NCBI GenBank assembly: GCA_021815285.1
Contig: JAKAHE010000117.1
Coordinates: forward strand, 1-6,696
Length of the DNA: 6,696 nt
Direction of reading: 5' to 3'
DNA from: Nitrospirota bacterium
Lineage (GTDB): Bacteria; Nitrospirota; JACRHJ01
The position numbers were made by a program, and so were the translations under genes. The notes below the pieces were generated by a model, which saw only the letters and a list, made by a program, of their open reading frames with translations, did no database searches and was not told the origin of the DNA. This document shows, one piece after another, positions 1-5,252 of the stretch (the stretch's first letter is position 1; every line of letters begins with the position of its first letter).

Positions 1-576
1 AATATCGAAGAGCGCCCCCGGAAGCAGGCTGAGTCCAGGTATCTTCCTGAGCTTCGATTTCAAAAGCGTCTGCTGGTGCAGTCCGAACGGCGAATAATAC
101 GGCGGGAAGGTAACGAGCAGCCTTCCGCCGTCGGCCATGAATCCGGCAGCCGATGCAAAAAAAGCGGCCTTCCTGTCCCAGGGTATGTGCTCGATGACGT
201 CCCTCAGCGCCACAAGCCCGAATCCTCTTCCATCCCTGTCCAGAAATTCCTTTGCGTCCGGCGCGGTTATGTCATGTACCAGATACCTGAGGCGCGGCGA
301 ATCGTATTCCTTGCGCCGGAAGGATTTTATCTCCACGCCGGTGCAATCGGCCCCCCAGTCCGCGAGCGCGGCTGTAAAACCGCCGTCCCCGCAGCCTACG
401 TCCAGGACCTTGAGGCCGTCCGGGCTTATCCCCCAGGCCGCAAGCTTCGGCAGATAAAAATCGCGCGCGAGGTTGTACTGGTATGTCCAGTAATAGTCCG
501 CCCACGACGGGAAGTCGGACAGGTTTAATTTCCTGCTCGCGCAACCTGCCCGGCTTACAGCGCACGAATCGTTCAT
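1..576 (-). CDS. Class I SAM-dependent methyltransferase (partial, C-terminus beyond left edge)
   Basis: The minus-strand frame is open from ATG at 576 to the window edge, giving 192 codons without a stop. The protein has the Rossmann-fold methyltransferase signature. Motif I is VLDVGCGDGGF at residues 57-67, which binds SAM. An acidic residue ends the next strand (GVE, Glu82) and would contact the ribose. A motif-IV-like strand LVALRDVIEHIP lies at 121-132, and LLVTFPPYYSP follows at 153-163. The start overlaps the stop of the upstream glycosyltransferase as ATGA, so translation is probably coupled. This pairing is typical of polysaccharide or glycan-modification clusters, where such enzymes methylate a sugar or a lipid-linked intermediate. 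The real acceptor cannot be read from the sequence. The family is clear and the substrate is unknown. The missing C-terminus prevents a length comparison. Confidence 0.9.
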   Translation of the reverse strand, partial: MNDSCAVSRAGCASRKLNLSDFPSWADYYWTYQYNLARDFYLPKLAAWGISPDGLKVLDVGCGDGGFTAALADWGADCTGVEIKSFRRKEYDSPRLRYLVHDITAPDAKEFLDRDGRGFGLVALRDVIEHIPWDRKAAFFASAAGFMADGGRLLVTFPPYYSPFGLHQQTLLKSKLRKIPGLSLLPGALFDI

Positions 577-1538
577 ATCTCTTTTTTCAGTTCCACCCGC
601 CGGAGCGAATACATCACGTCGGGCCTTGATCCCTTCTTCCCGACGAACTTCTTTGCCGCCCCCCAGATAAACCCCGCGCCGTAGCCGATATGAAGAGATG
701 CGAAAAGAAACGGCATAACGAGGACGTATAGCGGGTTTTTAGCCTCGATGGCTGCGGCCAGGGAGAATATCAGGCAAAGGAGAATATATAATAACGCCGG
801 TATAAAATAAAAGGGCTGCCGGACTGCGAGAAGCCCCAGGCAGTAAATCAGGAACAGGGACGGCGCCATGTGCAGGGCCTTGAAGCCCTCCGGGTGCTGG
901 TAGTTCTGGTCCATCCTGCCGCGCCCGTATGTGAAGACCTGCTTGAGATACGCCCTGAAGTTCGGCCTCTGGCTCCGGTAGAGCCAGGCGTCGGGAACAT
1001 ACAGGAATGTTTTCCCTTCGGAGCAGAGGCGGTTCATAAGCTCGTTTTCTTCGTTCGGATAGAGGTTCTCGTTGAACCCGCCGCCGCCGAGAAAGACCGA
1101 CTTCCTGAAGCTCAGGTTCGCAAGGATAAGCTCGTTTTCAGTCCCGCGCCTCTCGGCCCCGAGTCTTTTGTATCGCGCCCGGATTGTCGAGCCGCCGAAA
1201 GGCGAAGAAAGCGCAAGTCCAAACCCCCTGCGCAGGAAATTATCCGATGGATGGGTTATAATCGGCCCGCCGACGCCGGCGACGCCAGGGTCGGCATATC
1301 TCGCCGCGACGGTCTTGAAAAGCCCCGGCGGGGCCAGGGAGTCGTCGTCCAGGAAATACAGTATCTCTCCCTTTGCCTCTTTTGCGGCCCGGTTCCTCTG
1401 GACGGAAGGCTGACGCCCCTCGGCGACCAGCGCCTCGAGCCGATCCCGCGGGTAATCGACGTTTCCCAGCGCCTCAAGCGCCCGGACGTATCCCCCCGGC
1501 TTCACGGGTATGATTACGGAGATAAAGGGAAAATCCAT
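573..1538 (-). CDS. Family 2 (GT-A) glycosyltransferase with C-terminal membrane segments
   Basis: Counting from ATG at 1538, the protein has 321 residues. It begins with the GT2 first strand FPFISVIIPVKPGG. The metal/nucleotide-sugar binding triad DDD is at 64-66 (YFLDDDS), and a NEENE acidic motif at 162-166 occupies the usual catalytic-base region. Two hydrophobic stretches follow at about 226-266 and 270-296. The second contains HIGYGAGFIWG, a tail also seen in ExoA-like membrane glycosyltransferases. It should transfer a sugar from a nucleotide donor at the inner membrane face, probably for envelope polysaccharide. The frame extends upstream to a TTG at 1580 (335 residues) with a distant GAGGGA. 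I prefer 1538 because it has AGGAG just upstream, fits where the family begins, and lies downstream of a good promoter that overlaps the longer version. It is followed by the methyltransferase with a four-base overlap. Donor and acceptor are unknown. Confidence 0.88.
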   Translation of the reverse strand: MDFPFISVIIPVKPGGYVRALEALGNVDYPRDRLEALVAEGRQPSVQRNRAAKEAKGEILYFLDDDSLAPPGLFKTVAARYADPGVAGVGGPIITHPSDNFLRRGFGLALSSPFGGSTIRARYKRLGAERRGTENELILANLSFRKSVFLGGGGFNENLYPNEENELMNRLCSEGKTFLYVPDAWLYRSQRPNFRAYLKQVFTYGRGRMDQNYQHPEGFKALHMAPSLFLIYCLGLLAVRQPFYFIPALLYILLCLIFSLAAAIEAKNPLYVLVMPFLFASLHIGYGAGFIWGAAKKFVGKKGSRPDVMYSLRRVELKKEI

Positions 1539-1548
1539 AAGCTCCTGC

Positions 1549-1577
1549 ATTGTATCACAGGGGCAAAAGACCTTCAA
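1549..1577 (-). promoter_or_regulatory. Predicted sigma70-type promoter for the glycosyltransferase/methyltransferase pair
   Basis: Read on the minus strand, a -35 box TTGAAG (1577-1572) is followed by exactly 17 bases and then a -10 box TACAAT (1554-1549). TG sits one base upstream of the -10 (TGATACAAT), making it an extended -10. Transcription would begin near 1542-1543, only about four or five bases before the ATG at 1538. This is a prediction from consensus matches only. The -10 box lies within the coding frame of the longer TTG-start version, which argues against that start. Confidence 0.5.
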
Positions 1578-1604
1578 CAATAAATAGTTTTCCCTCGTTC
1601 GGTG

Positions 1605-1613
1605 TGCTATGAT
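1605..1613 (+). promoter_or_regulatory. Predicted extended -10 promoter of rsmD (leaderless)
   Basis: TGCTATGAT is an extended -10 element (TGn plus TATGAT at 1608-1613). Its last base is seven bases before the A of the rsmD ATG at 1620, which is the normal distance from a -10 box to the transcription start. The hexamer 17 bases upstream (1585-1590, TAGTTT) is a poor -35, which extended -10 promoters tolerate. The transcript would begin at or next to the start codon. This matches the lack of any Shine-Dalgarno sequence before rsmD. Confidence 0.45.
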
Positions 1614-1619
1614 TCCCCC

Positions 1620-2210
1620 ATGAGGATTTCAGGCGGAGAATCGAAGGGGCGGCGGATTACCCCGCCCGGGCGAGGCCGGTCTGCCGGCAGCGCCAAAGTC
1701 CGGCCCACGTCGGACAAGGTGCGGGAGGCGCTGTTTTCGATACTCGGGGAGCGGGTCGAGGGCGCGGTTTTCCTTGAGCTTTTCGCCGGCACCGGCGCGG
1801 TGGGAATAGAGGCTTTGTCGAGGGGCGCCAGGCGGACGGTTTTTGTAGACAATTCGCCCGGTTCCGTCCGGCTGATCCGGGAGAACGTCGAGTCCCTGGG
1901 CTACCGCGAACGCGCCGCCGTGGTAGCGAAGGACGCGCTCGCCTTCCTCAGGAAGACCGCGCGGGAGCTCGGCCCGTACGACATAGTTTTCGCCGACCCG
2001 CCCTACCATGCGGACGAGGGGCCAAAGACTATGGAGATTCTCGGAAGCGCGGAGCTCTCGGACGTTTTCCCGGAGGGCGCGCTCGCGGCATACGAGCACT
2101 TCAAAAAGAACCAAGCCCCCGAAATTATCGGACGGCTTGCGAAGAAGAAGGACTACCTCTACGGCGACACGGCTGTCAGCCTGTACGTTTTTACAGAAAC
2201 GTCCCGATAA
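1620..2210 (+). CDS. rsmD: 16S rRNA (guanine(966)-N(2))-methyltransferase RsmD
   Basis: This 196-residue protein is of normal RsmD length. RsmD uses SAM to methylate N2 of G966 in 16S rRNA during small-subunit assembly in the cytoplasm. It opens with the family's MRISGGESKGRRI and has the conserved VRPTSDKVREALFSIL block at 27-42. SAM motif I, FLELFAGTGAVGIEAL, lies at 51-66. Asp77 ends the next strand, and the catalytic DPPY of N2/N6-type methyltransferases is at 126-129. An in-frame GTG at 1602 would add six residues, but the ATG at 1620 matches the family N-terminus. No Shine-Dalgarno precedes either start. In many bacteria rsmD is followed by coaD. Here it stands alone, converges with pgi, and diverges from the glycosyltransferase. 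Identification is firm. Confidence 0.95.
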   Translation: MRISGGESKGRRITPPGRGRSAGSAKVRPTSDKVREALFSILGERVEGAVFLELFAGTGAVGIEALSRGARRTVFVDNSPGSVRLIRENVESLGYRERAAVVAKDALAFLRKTARELGPYDIVFADPPYHADEGPKTMEILGSAELSDVFPEGALAAYEHFKKNQAPEIIGRLAKKKDYLYGDTAVSLYVFTETSR

Positions 2211-2600
2211 CAAAAACCTGGATTCCCGATTAAAGAACCCGGGAACGCCCCGAATATATTTGCTTATCCGAGAGGGCAAACGCTAAAGAGCGATTCTCAT
2301 CGATAGGGAAAAATCATTGTCCAGAACAGTTCCGGATTATTTCAGGAACATGTCGATTATTAAGATAAAAAATGTAAAATAGCAAGTTTTTCTGCCGGCA
2401 TGTAAAATGCGGCGAAAACGGCCAGTTTTAGCCGGTTTTATGCTGTTTCCGCCGGGCGGGGAAGGCATGCTGCTCTTTCGCAAAATACTGGAATTATTCT
2501 TGTTTCACAAAGAGTTACGCCATCCATAAACAATAATCTATATGAATGCTCGGATTCGCTAACCACTTGATATTTAAAGATATTTTATCAGCAGAAACTG
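2211..2600. other. AT-rich convergent intergenic gap with no gene
   Basis: These 390 bases lie between the 3' ends of rsmD and pgi. I find no credible coding frame on either strand, and composition is visibly richer in A and T than in the neighbouring genes, especially at 2340-2400 and 2490-2600. A weak hairpin just after rsmD (TTCCCG 2223-2228 with CGGGAA 2240-2245) has no T-run. AGCAG-AAA-CTGCT (2590-2602), overlapping the pgi stop, is a small perfect hairpin and on the minus strand is followed by only a loosely AT-rich tract. The nine-base word ATGTAAAAT occurs twice (2372-2380 and 2400-2408). The strongest structure is at 2394-2453 and is listed separately. The gap could be terminator and spacer DNA or the decayed remains of an insertion. 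Confidence 0.6.
2394..2453. other. Adjoining imperfect stem-loops, possible terminator or structured RNA
   Basis: One hairpin pairs GCC and GCAT (2394-2401, one bulged G) with ATGCGGC (2407-2413). A second pairs GGCGAAAAC (2411-2419) with GTTTCCGCC (2445-2453) with one mismatch. Inside it, AAAACGGC (2415-2422) can alternatively pair with GCCGGTTTT (2431-2439), leaving one bulged G and a T-run on the plus strand. The pairings share bases and so exclude one another. This may be a weak terminator for rsmD, or structure without a role. Confidence 0.3.
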
Positions 2601-4022
2601 CTAAATAATGTACTCCGGCCTCTTTTTCACCTTCTCGAGCTCCGCCCGCTTTTCCTCGAAACCGGGCCTGCCCATCATCGCATAGGTAAGGATTTTCCCC
2701 TCCTCCACACCCGGCTGGTCGAACGGATTAATGCCGTAAAGCCCGCCGGCCATGGCCGTGGAAACCTCAAGCAAATAAAGGACTTGGCCCACGGTGAATG
2801 GCCGCACCTCAGGGATTCTGATGGTCATGGAGGGCCTCCCGGCCCTGGCGAGCGCGGCCTCTGTCGCCGCCTGCTCCGCGTTTATAAGCTCGGCCATCGT
2901 ATGCCCGCCAAGGTATGCTATCCCTTCAATATCCTTATATATTTTAGGTATCGGCAGCTCGCGCTGAAAGTTCTCAACCCTAAGAAAAATAAAGATTTTA
3001 TCGTTCGGGCCCTCCATATACAACTGCACCTGGGAGTGCTGGTCGGTAACACCAAGGGCCTTGACCGGCGTCTGCCCGGTATGCACGATATTTCCTTTTA
3101 AATCAAGGCGTTTGCCGAGCGATTCCGCCCATATCTGCCTGTACCAGTCCGCAACGTCTTTAAGCGCGCTGGAATATGGCATCATGACCGAGATATGCCT
3201 GCCCTTTCTGTCCGAGAGATATTGAAGCATGGAAAGCATATCTGCCGGATTTTCAAGGGAATTCTGCTCGCCCGTCCGCCTGTCCATCTCCGCCGCGCCC
3301 GCCAGGAGCTCGTCTATGTCGATCCCTGAAACCGCCGCCGGAAGCAGCCCTACGGCTGTAAAAACGGAGAATCTCCCGCCCACGCCGGGCGGGACTTCAA
3401 GCGACGCAAGCCTTTCAGATTGCACGATTTTTCTTAAGTTACCCTTTTCCGGGTCGGTTATGCAGACGAAGTGTTTTTTTAGCTTTTCCTTGCCGAGCGC
3501 CTTCTGCATCAGGGCGCGCACGAGCATGAACTGGGCCATCGTCTCGGCTGTCCCGCCGGATTTTGTGATAACGCAAAACATTGTTTTTTCAGGGTTTAAT
3601 TGCTCCATGAGGCTTCCGAAGGCGTCCGGGTCCACGTTGTCCATGAAGAACATCCTGGGGCGTTTCCCGCGTCCCTTGCGGGTTAGGAGGTTATGATACG
3701 GGTGCCTTAAACTCGCGTGCAGGGCGATCGGCCCCAGAGCCGAGCCGCCGATACCCAATAAAACGAAATTTTCCGCCCACTTGGCTATGTCGTCGGCAAG
3801 GAGTTTTATGAGAGATGTGTCCTGGTAGGGGAGATTGAAGAACGGGTATGCCCCTTCGCTTCGGCCCTTTGAAAGCGTCTCGCGGGCCTCGCGCGCTTTT
3901 GGCAGGAGCGCGTTAATCTCTCCGTCGGAGATCCCGTTTTCCCCGATAAAACCGGAGGTTACAGAGTTGTAATCGAGGGTGATCCTCATGCCCGCCCGCC
4001 AGGCCTCGTCGCGCCAGTCCAT
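2601..4022 (-). CDS. pgi: Glucose-6-phosphate isomerase
   Basis: Pgi interconverts glucose 6-phosphate and fructose 6-phosphate in the cytoplasm, serving glycolysis, gluconeogenesis and the entry to the pentose phosphate pathway. The 473-residue protein matches the short bacterial form rather than the roughly 550-residue E. coli form. Visible landmarks are GIGGSALGP at 90-98, the SIS-domain phosphate loop TKSGGTAET at 153-161, and the first family signature GGRFSVFTAVGLLP at 215-228. The catalytic Glu is in WAESLGK (Glu300), and the ring-opening His is in TDQHSQVQ (His329). The second signature NPFDQPGVEEGK ends in the catalytic Lys443. All expected active-site residues are present, so it should be active. 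ATG at 4022 has GGAGG five bases upstream. The gene appears to have its own promoter and stands apart from tal, although both act on fructose 6-phosphate. Confidence 0.96.
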   Translation of the reverse strand: MDWRDEAWRAGMRITLDYNSVTSGFIGENGISDGEINALLPKAREARETLSKGRSEGAYPFFNLPYQDTSLIKLLADDIAKWAENFVLLGIGGSALGPIALHASLRHPYHNLLTRKGRGKRPRMFFMDNVDPDAFGSLMEQLNPEKTMFCVITKSGGTAETMAQFMLVRALMQKALGKEKLKKHFVCITDPEKGNLRKIVQSERLASLEVPPGVGGRFSVFTAVGLLPAAVSGIDIDELLAGAAEMDRRTGEQNSLENPADMLSMLQYLSDRKGRHISVMMPYSSALKDVADWYRQIWAESLGKRLDLKGNIVHTGQTPVKALGVTDQHSQVQLYMEGPNDKIFIFLRVENFQRELPIPKIYKDIEGIAYLGGHTMAELINAEQAATEAALARAGRPSMTIRIPEVRPFTVGQVLYLLEVSTAMAGGLYGINPFDQPGVEEGKILTYAMMGRPGFEEKRAELEKVKKRPEYII

Positions 4023-4027
4023 TCATG

Positions 4028-4032
4028 CCTCC
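4028..4032 (-). promoter_or_regulatory. Ribosome binding site of pgi
   Basis: On the minus strand, GGAGG (4032-4028) lies five bases before the ATG at 4022. It decides the start against an internal ATG at 3989. A second ATG at 4026, two bases from this site, is out of frame with pgi and too close to be used. Confidence 0.75.
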
Positions 4033-4060
4033 GAAATTTTGAATTGGAATCAAGAACTTA

Positions 4061-4069
4061 AATATAGCA
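4061..4069 (-). promoter_or_regulatory. Predicted extended -10 promoter of pgi
   Basis: Read on the minus strand, TGCTATATT is an extended -10 element with TATATT at 4066-4061. It would start transcription near 4054 and leave a leader of about 30 bases carrying the GGAGG site. No good -35 is visible at 17 bases. The TGC-plus-hexamer form resembles the predicted rsmD promoter. Consensus match only. Confidence 0.35.
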
Positions 4070-4095
4070 GAAAATCAGCCGCCGGGAAGGGATTT

Positions 4096-4151
4096 GTTGC
4101 TTTTCTTTCATCCGACCCACGCTTCGCGCGGGTGCCCCGAAGAAAAGTAAC
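4096..4151. repeat. Long nested palindrome, interspersed-repeat (MITE/REP-like) candidate
   Basis: The outer arms are GTTGCTTTTCTT (4096-4107) and AAGAAAAGTAAC (4140-4151), pairing at 11 of 12 positions. An inner stem pairs ACCC plus CGC (4115-4122) with GCG plus GGGT (4126-4133) around a TTC loop, with one A/C mismatch. The right arm and the bases after it match my memory of a word (AAAAGTAACCAAAAGAAA) that recurs between genes in many bacterial genomes. That similarity is recalled, not searched. The element lies between fmdB and pgi and encodes nothing convincing. Confidence 0.6.
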
Positions 4152-4169
4152 CAAAAGAAAGCGGGACAT

Positions 4170-4213
4170 AAAACTTAAAAGTTTTTGGTGTTGCCTTTTT
4201 ACAAAAAAGGTAA
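4170..4213. terminator. AT-rich hairpins downstream of fmdB, possible terminator
   Basis: Two inverted repeats lie side by side. AAAACTT (4170-4176) pairs perfectly with AAGTTTT (4179-4185). TTGCCTTTTT (4191-4200) pairs with AAAAAGGTAA (4204-4213) around the loop ACA, with one wobble. On the minus strand the second hairpin begins nine bases after the fmdB stop, so it could end that transcript. The following bases are A-rich before the next T-run, which is not the classic form. It may instead be part of the neighbouring repeat element. Confidence 0.4.
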
Positions 4214-4222
4214 TGGTTTTAA

Positions 4223-4444
4223 TCACTTGCAGCCCGCACAGGAGGACGAGCTGCACCCGGAGCACGACGAGCCGGACGAGGCGAGCGAGCCGCCCTTTTC
4301 GCTTTTGCCCGCCATGCCGAACGCGGACATCTTCTTGTCCGGCTTCGCGCACCCGCACTTCGGGCAGATTACCTCCGCGCTCCCGTAAACCAGCTTCTCG
4401 AATTCCTCCCCGCACCGGGGACATTTATATTCGTATATTGGCAT
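4223..4444 (-). CDS. FmdB-family zinc ribbon protein
   Basis: This 73-residue protein begins MPIYEYKCPRCGEEFEKL, the hallmark of the FmdB family. The family was named for a putative regulator near formamidase genes, and its molecular role in most bacteria is not established. A zinc ribbon is formed by Cys8-x2-Cys11 and Cys27-x2-Cys30, with an extra Cys at 32. After a short basic linker (KPDKKMSAFGMAG) comes a Ser/Gly/Cys-rich tail at 51-73, with CSGC at 61-64 and CAGC at 69-72, which might bind metal or be disordered. No Shine-Dalgarno is visible before the ATG; the upstream bases are A-rich. The DNA of the first codons is duplicated upstream, with a palindrome in between, so the native promoter and leader may have been altered. 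It is separated from tal and pgi by repeat-filled gaps, so it is probably transcribed on its own or by read-through. Confidence 0.9.
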   Translation of the reverse strand: MPIYEYKCPRCGEEFEKLVYGSAEVICPKCGCAKPDKKMSAFGMAGKSEKGGSLASSGSSCSGCSSSSCAGCK

Positions 4445-4516
4445 TTTTTAACGTATAGTTCGCCCGATGAATCGGGCAGCTACATTTCAATTTATATTCG
4501 TAGATTGGCATTTTCT
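4423..4516 (-). repeat. Direct repeat: duplicated 5' end of the fmdB gene
   Basis: Bases 4423-4449 and 4490-4516 match at 25 of 27 positions and are 67 bases apart. The left copy is the real fmdB start. The right copy, read on the minus strand from ATG at 4511, encodes MPIYEYK and then departs from the family, running to a stop at 4425 after 28 codons, out of frame with fmdB. The one coding difference is ATA to ATC, both Ile. The right copy is best viewed as a gene fragment left by a local duplication or insertion. Confidence 0.7.
4457..4481. repeat. Short perfect palindrome between the two fmdB start copies (REP-like)
   Basis: GCCCGAT (4462-4468) and ATCGGGC (4471-4477) are perfect complements separated by GA. 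The stem can be extended by four pairs (4457-4460 with 4478-4481, one wobble) past a bulged C at 4461. Nothing T-rich follows on either strand in terminator style. It resembles a repetitive extragenic palindrome that may have inserted ahead of fmdB. Copy number elsewhere in the genome is unknown. Confidence 0.5.
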
Positions 4517-4527
4517 TTTACCGTCAT

Positions 4528-4551
4528 CCCCCTCTTAAGATTAAGAGGGGG
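4528..4551. repeat. Perfect 11-bp inverted repeat, interspersed-repeat candidate
   Basis: CCCCCTCTTAA (4528-4538) and TTAAGAGGGGG (4541-4551) pair perfectly around GA. A related G-rich word, GGGACAGAGGGGGG, follows at about 4550-4563. Words of this kind are familiar to me as intergenic repeats in environmental genomes; this is recalled, not searched. It lies 29 bases past the tal stop on the minus strand, so a termination role is possible, but no T-run follows the stem in that direction. Confidence 0.55.
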
Positions 4552-4579
4552 GACAGAGGGGGGCGTTATGAATAGGTTT

Positions 4580-5239
4580 TTATACGTTTACTCCCTTCGG
4601 CACCTTTTCCCAGTCCTTGAGGAACTTCTGGATGCCGATGTCCGTGAGCGGGTGCTTTACAAGCGCGTCTATGACGGAGAACGGAATCGTCGCCACGTGC
4701 GCGCCCATCAGCGCCGCGTCGATTACGTGCATGGGGTTCCTTATCGACGCAACTATCACCTCGGATTTATAATCGTAGTTGGCGAATATCGTTACAATCT
4801 TCTCGATTAAATCCATGCCGTCGTGCGAGATGTCGTCGAGCCTCCCGACGAAAGGAGAGACATAAGTCGCCCCTGCCTTGGCCGCAAGGAGCGCCTGCGA
4901 GGGGGAGAATACAAGCGTCACATTCGTCTTGATGCCCATGCCGGTCAGCTGCTTGCACGCCTTCAGGCCCTCCTTCGTCATGGGTATCTTCACGACGATC
5001 TTGTCCTTGTCTATGCCCGCAAGCTCCAGGCCCTCGGCCACCATCCCCGGCGCGTCGAGGCTTACGGCCTCGGCGGAAATCGGGCCGTCAACGATGGTAC
5101 ATATCTCCGAAATAAGCTCACGAAAATCGCGCTTCTCTTTTGCCACGAGCGACGGGTTCGTCGTAACGCCGTCTATCACCCCAAGGCTCACGGCCTCGCG
5201 TATCTCTTCCACGTTTGCGGTATCGATAAAGAATTTCAT
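4580..5239 (-). CDS. tal: Transaldolase (small TalC/MipB-type subfamily)
   Basis: The enzyme moves a dihydroxyacetone unit between sugar phosphates in the non-oxidative pentose phosphate pathway, in the cytoplasm. At 219 residues it belongs to the compact transaldolase subfamily, a single TIM barrel. It opens MKFFIDTANVEEI with catalytic Asp6, has GVTTNPSLVAKE at 24-35, and carries the Schiff-base lysine in IVVKIPMTKEG (Lys84). Fructose-6-phosphate aldolases of the same fold have Gln at the position of Glu57 (SAEAVS) and Tyr at Phe130 (YVSPFVGR). Glu and Phe here indicate a true transaldolase. A G-rich site (AGGGGG) lies nine bases before the ATG at 5239. The gene begins 13 bases after the glcF stop and is probably the last gene of the glcD-glcF-tal operon. 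Confidence 0.94.
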   Translation of the reverse strand: MKFFIDTANVEEIREAVSLGVIDGVTTNPSLVAKEKRDFRELISEICTIVDGPISAEAVSLDAPGMVAEGLELAGIDKDKIVVKIPMTKEGLKACKQLTGMGIKTNVTLVFSPSQALLAAKAGATYVSPFVGRLDDISHDGMDLIEKIVTIFANYDYKSEVIVASIRNPMHVIDAALMGAHVATIPFSVIDALVKHPLTDIGIQKFLKDWEKVPKGVNV

Positions 5240-5252
5240 GCGGATATTCCCC

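Noticed and set aside
870..1583. Long open plus-strand frame (about 237 codons) antisense to the glycosyltransferase
   Set aside because: The translation has no recognisable domain, and the opposite strand encodes a clear GT2 enzyme. In GC-rich coding DNA such antisense openness is expected.
1602..1619. GTG at 1602 as the rsmD start
   Set aside because: It adds MCYDSP before the conserved MRISGG start, has no ribosome site, and lies upstream of the predicted transcription start.
2223..2245. TTCCCG/CGGGAA hairpin just after rsmD as a rho-independent terminator
   Set aside because: The stem has six pairs with an eleven-base loop and no following T-run, so it is too weak to call.
1629..2279. 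Long open minus-strand frame over rsmD
   Set aside because: RsmD motifs on the plus strand are unmistakable. The antisense product is Arg/Pro-rich and resembles no family.
2321..2335. Near-palindromic CCAGAACAGTTCCGG, operator-like
   Set aside because: The one-base spacer does not fit the GAAC-N4-GTTC LexA box, and it is far from any promoter, between two gene 3' ends.
2350..2382. Tiny plus-strand frame of ten codons (MSIIKIKNVK) with an AGGA upstream
   Set aside because: It is too short to support as a gene and lies in AT-rich DNA where such frames arise by chance.
4050..4424. Minus-strand frame of 124 codons overlapping fmdB and the repeat region
   Set aside because: Its N-terminal part is a shifted frame of fmdB and the rest is translated palindromic repeat. 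The fmdB frame has the zinc-ribbon motif.
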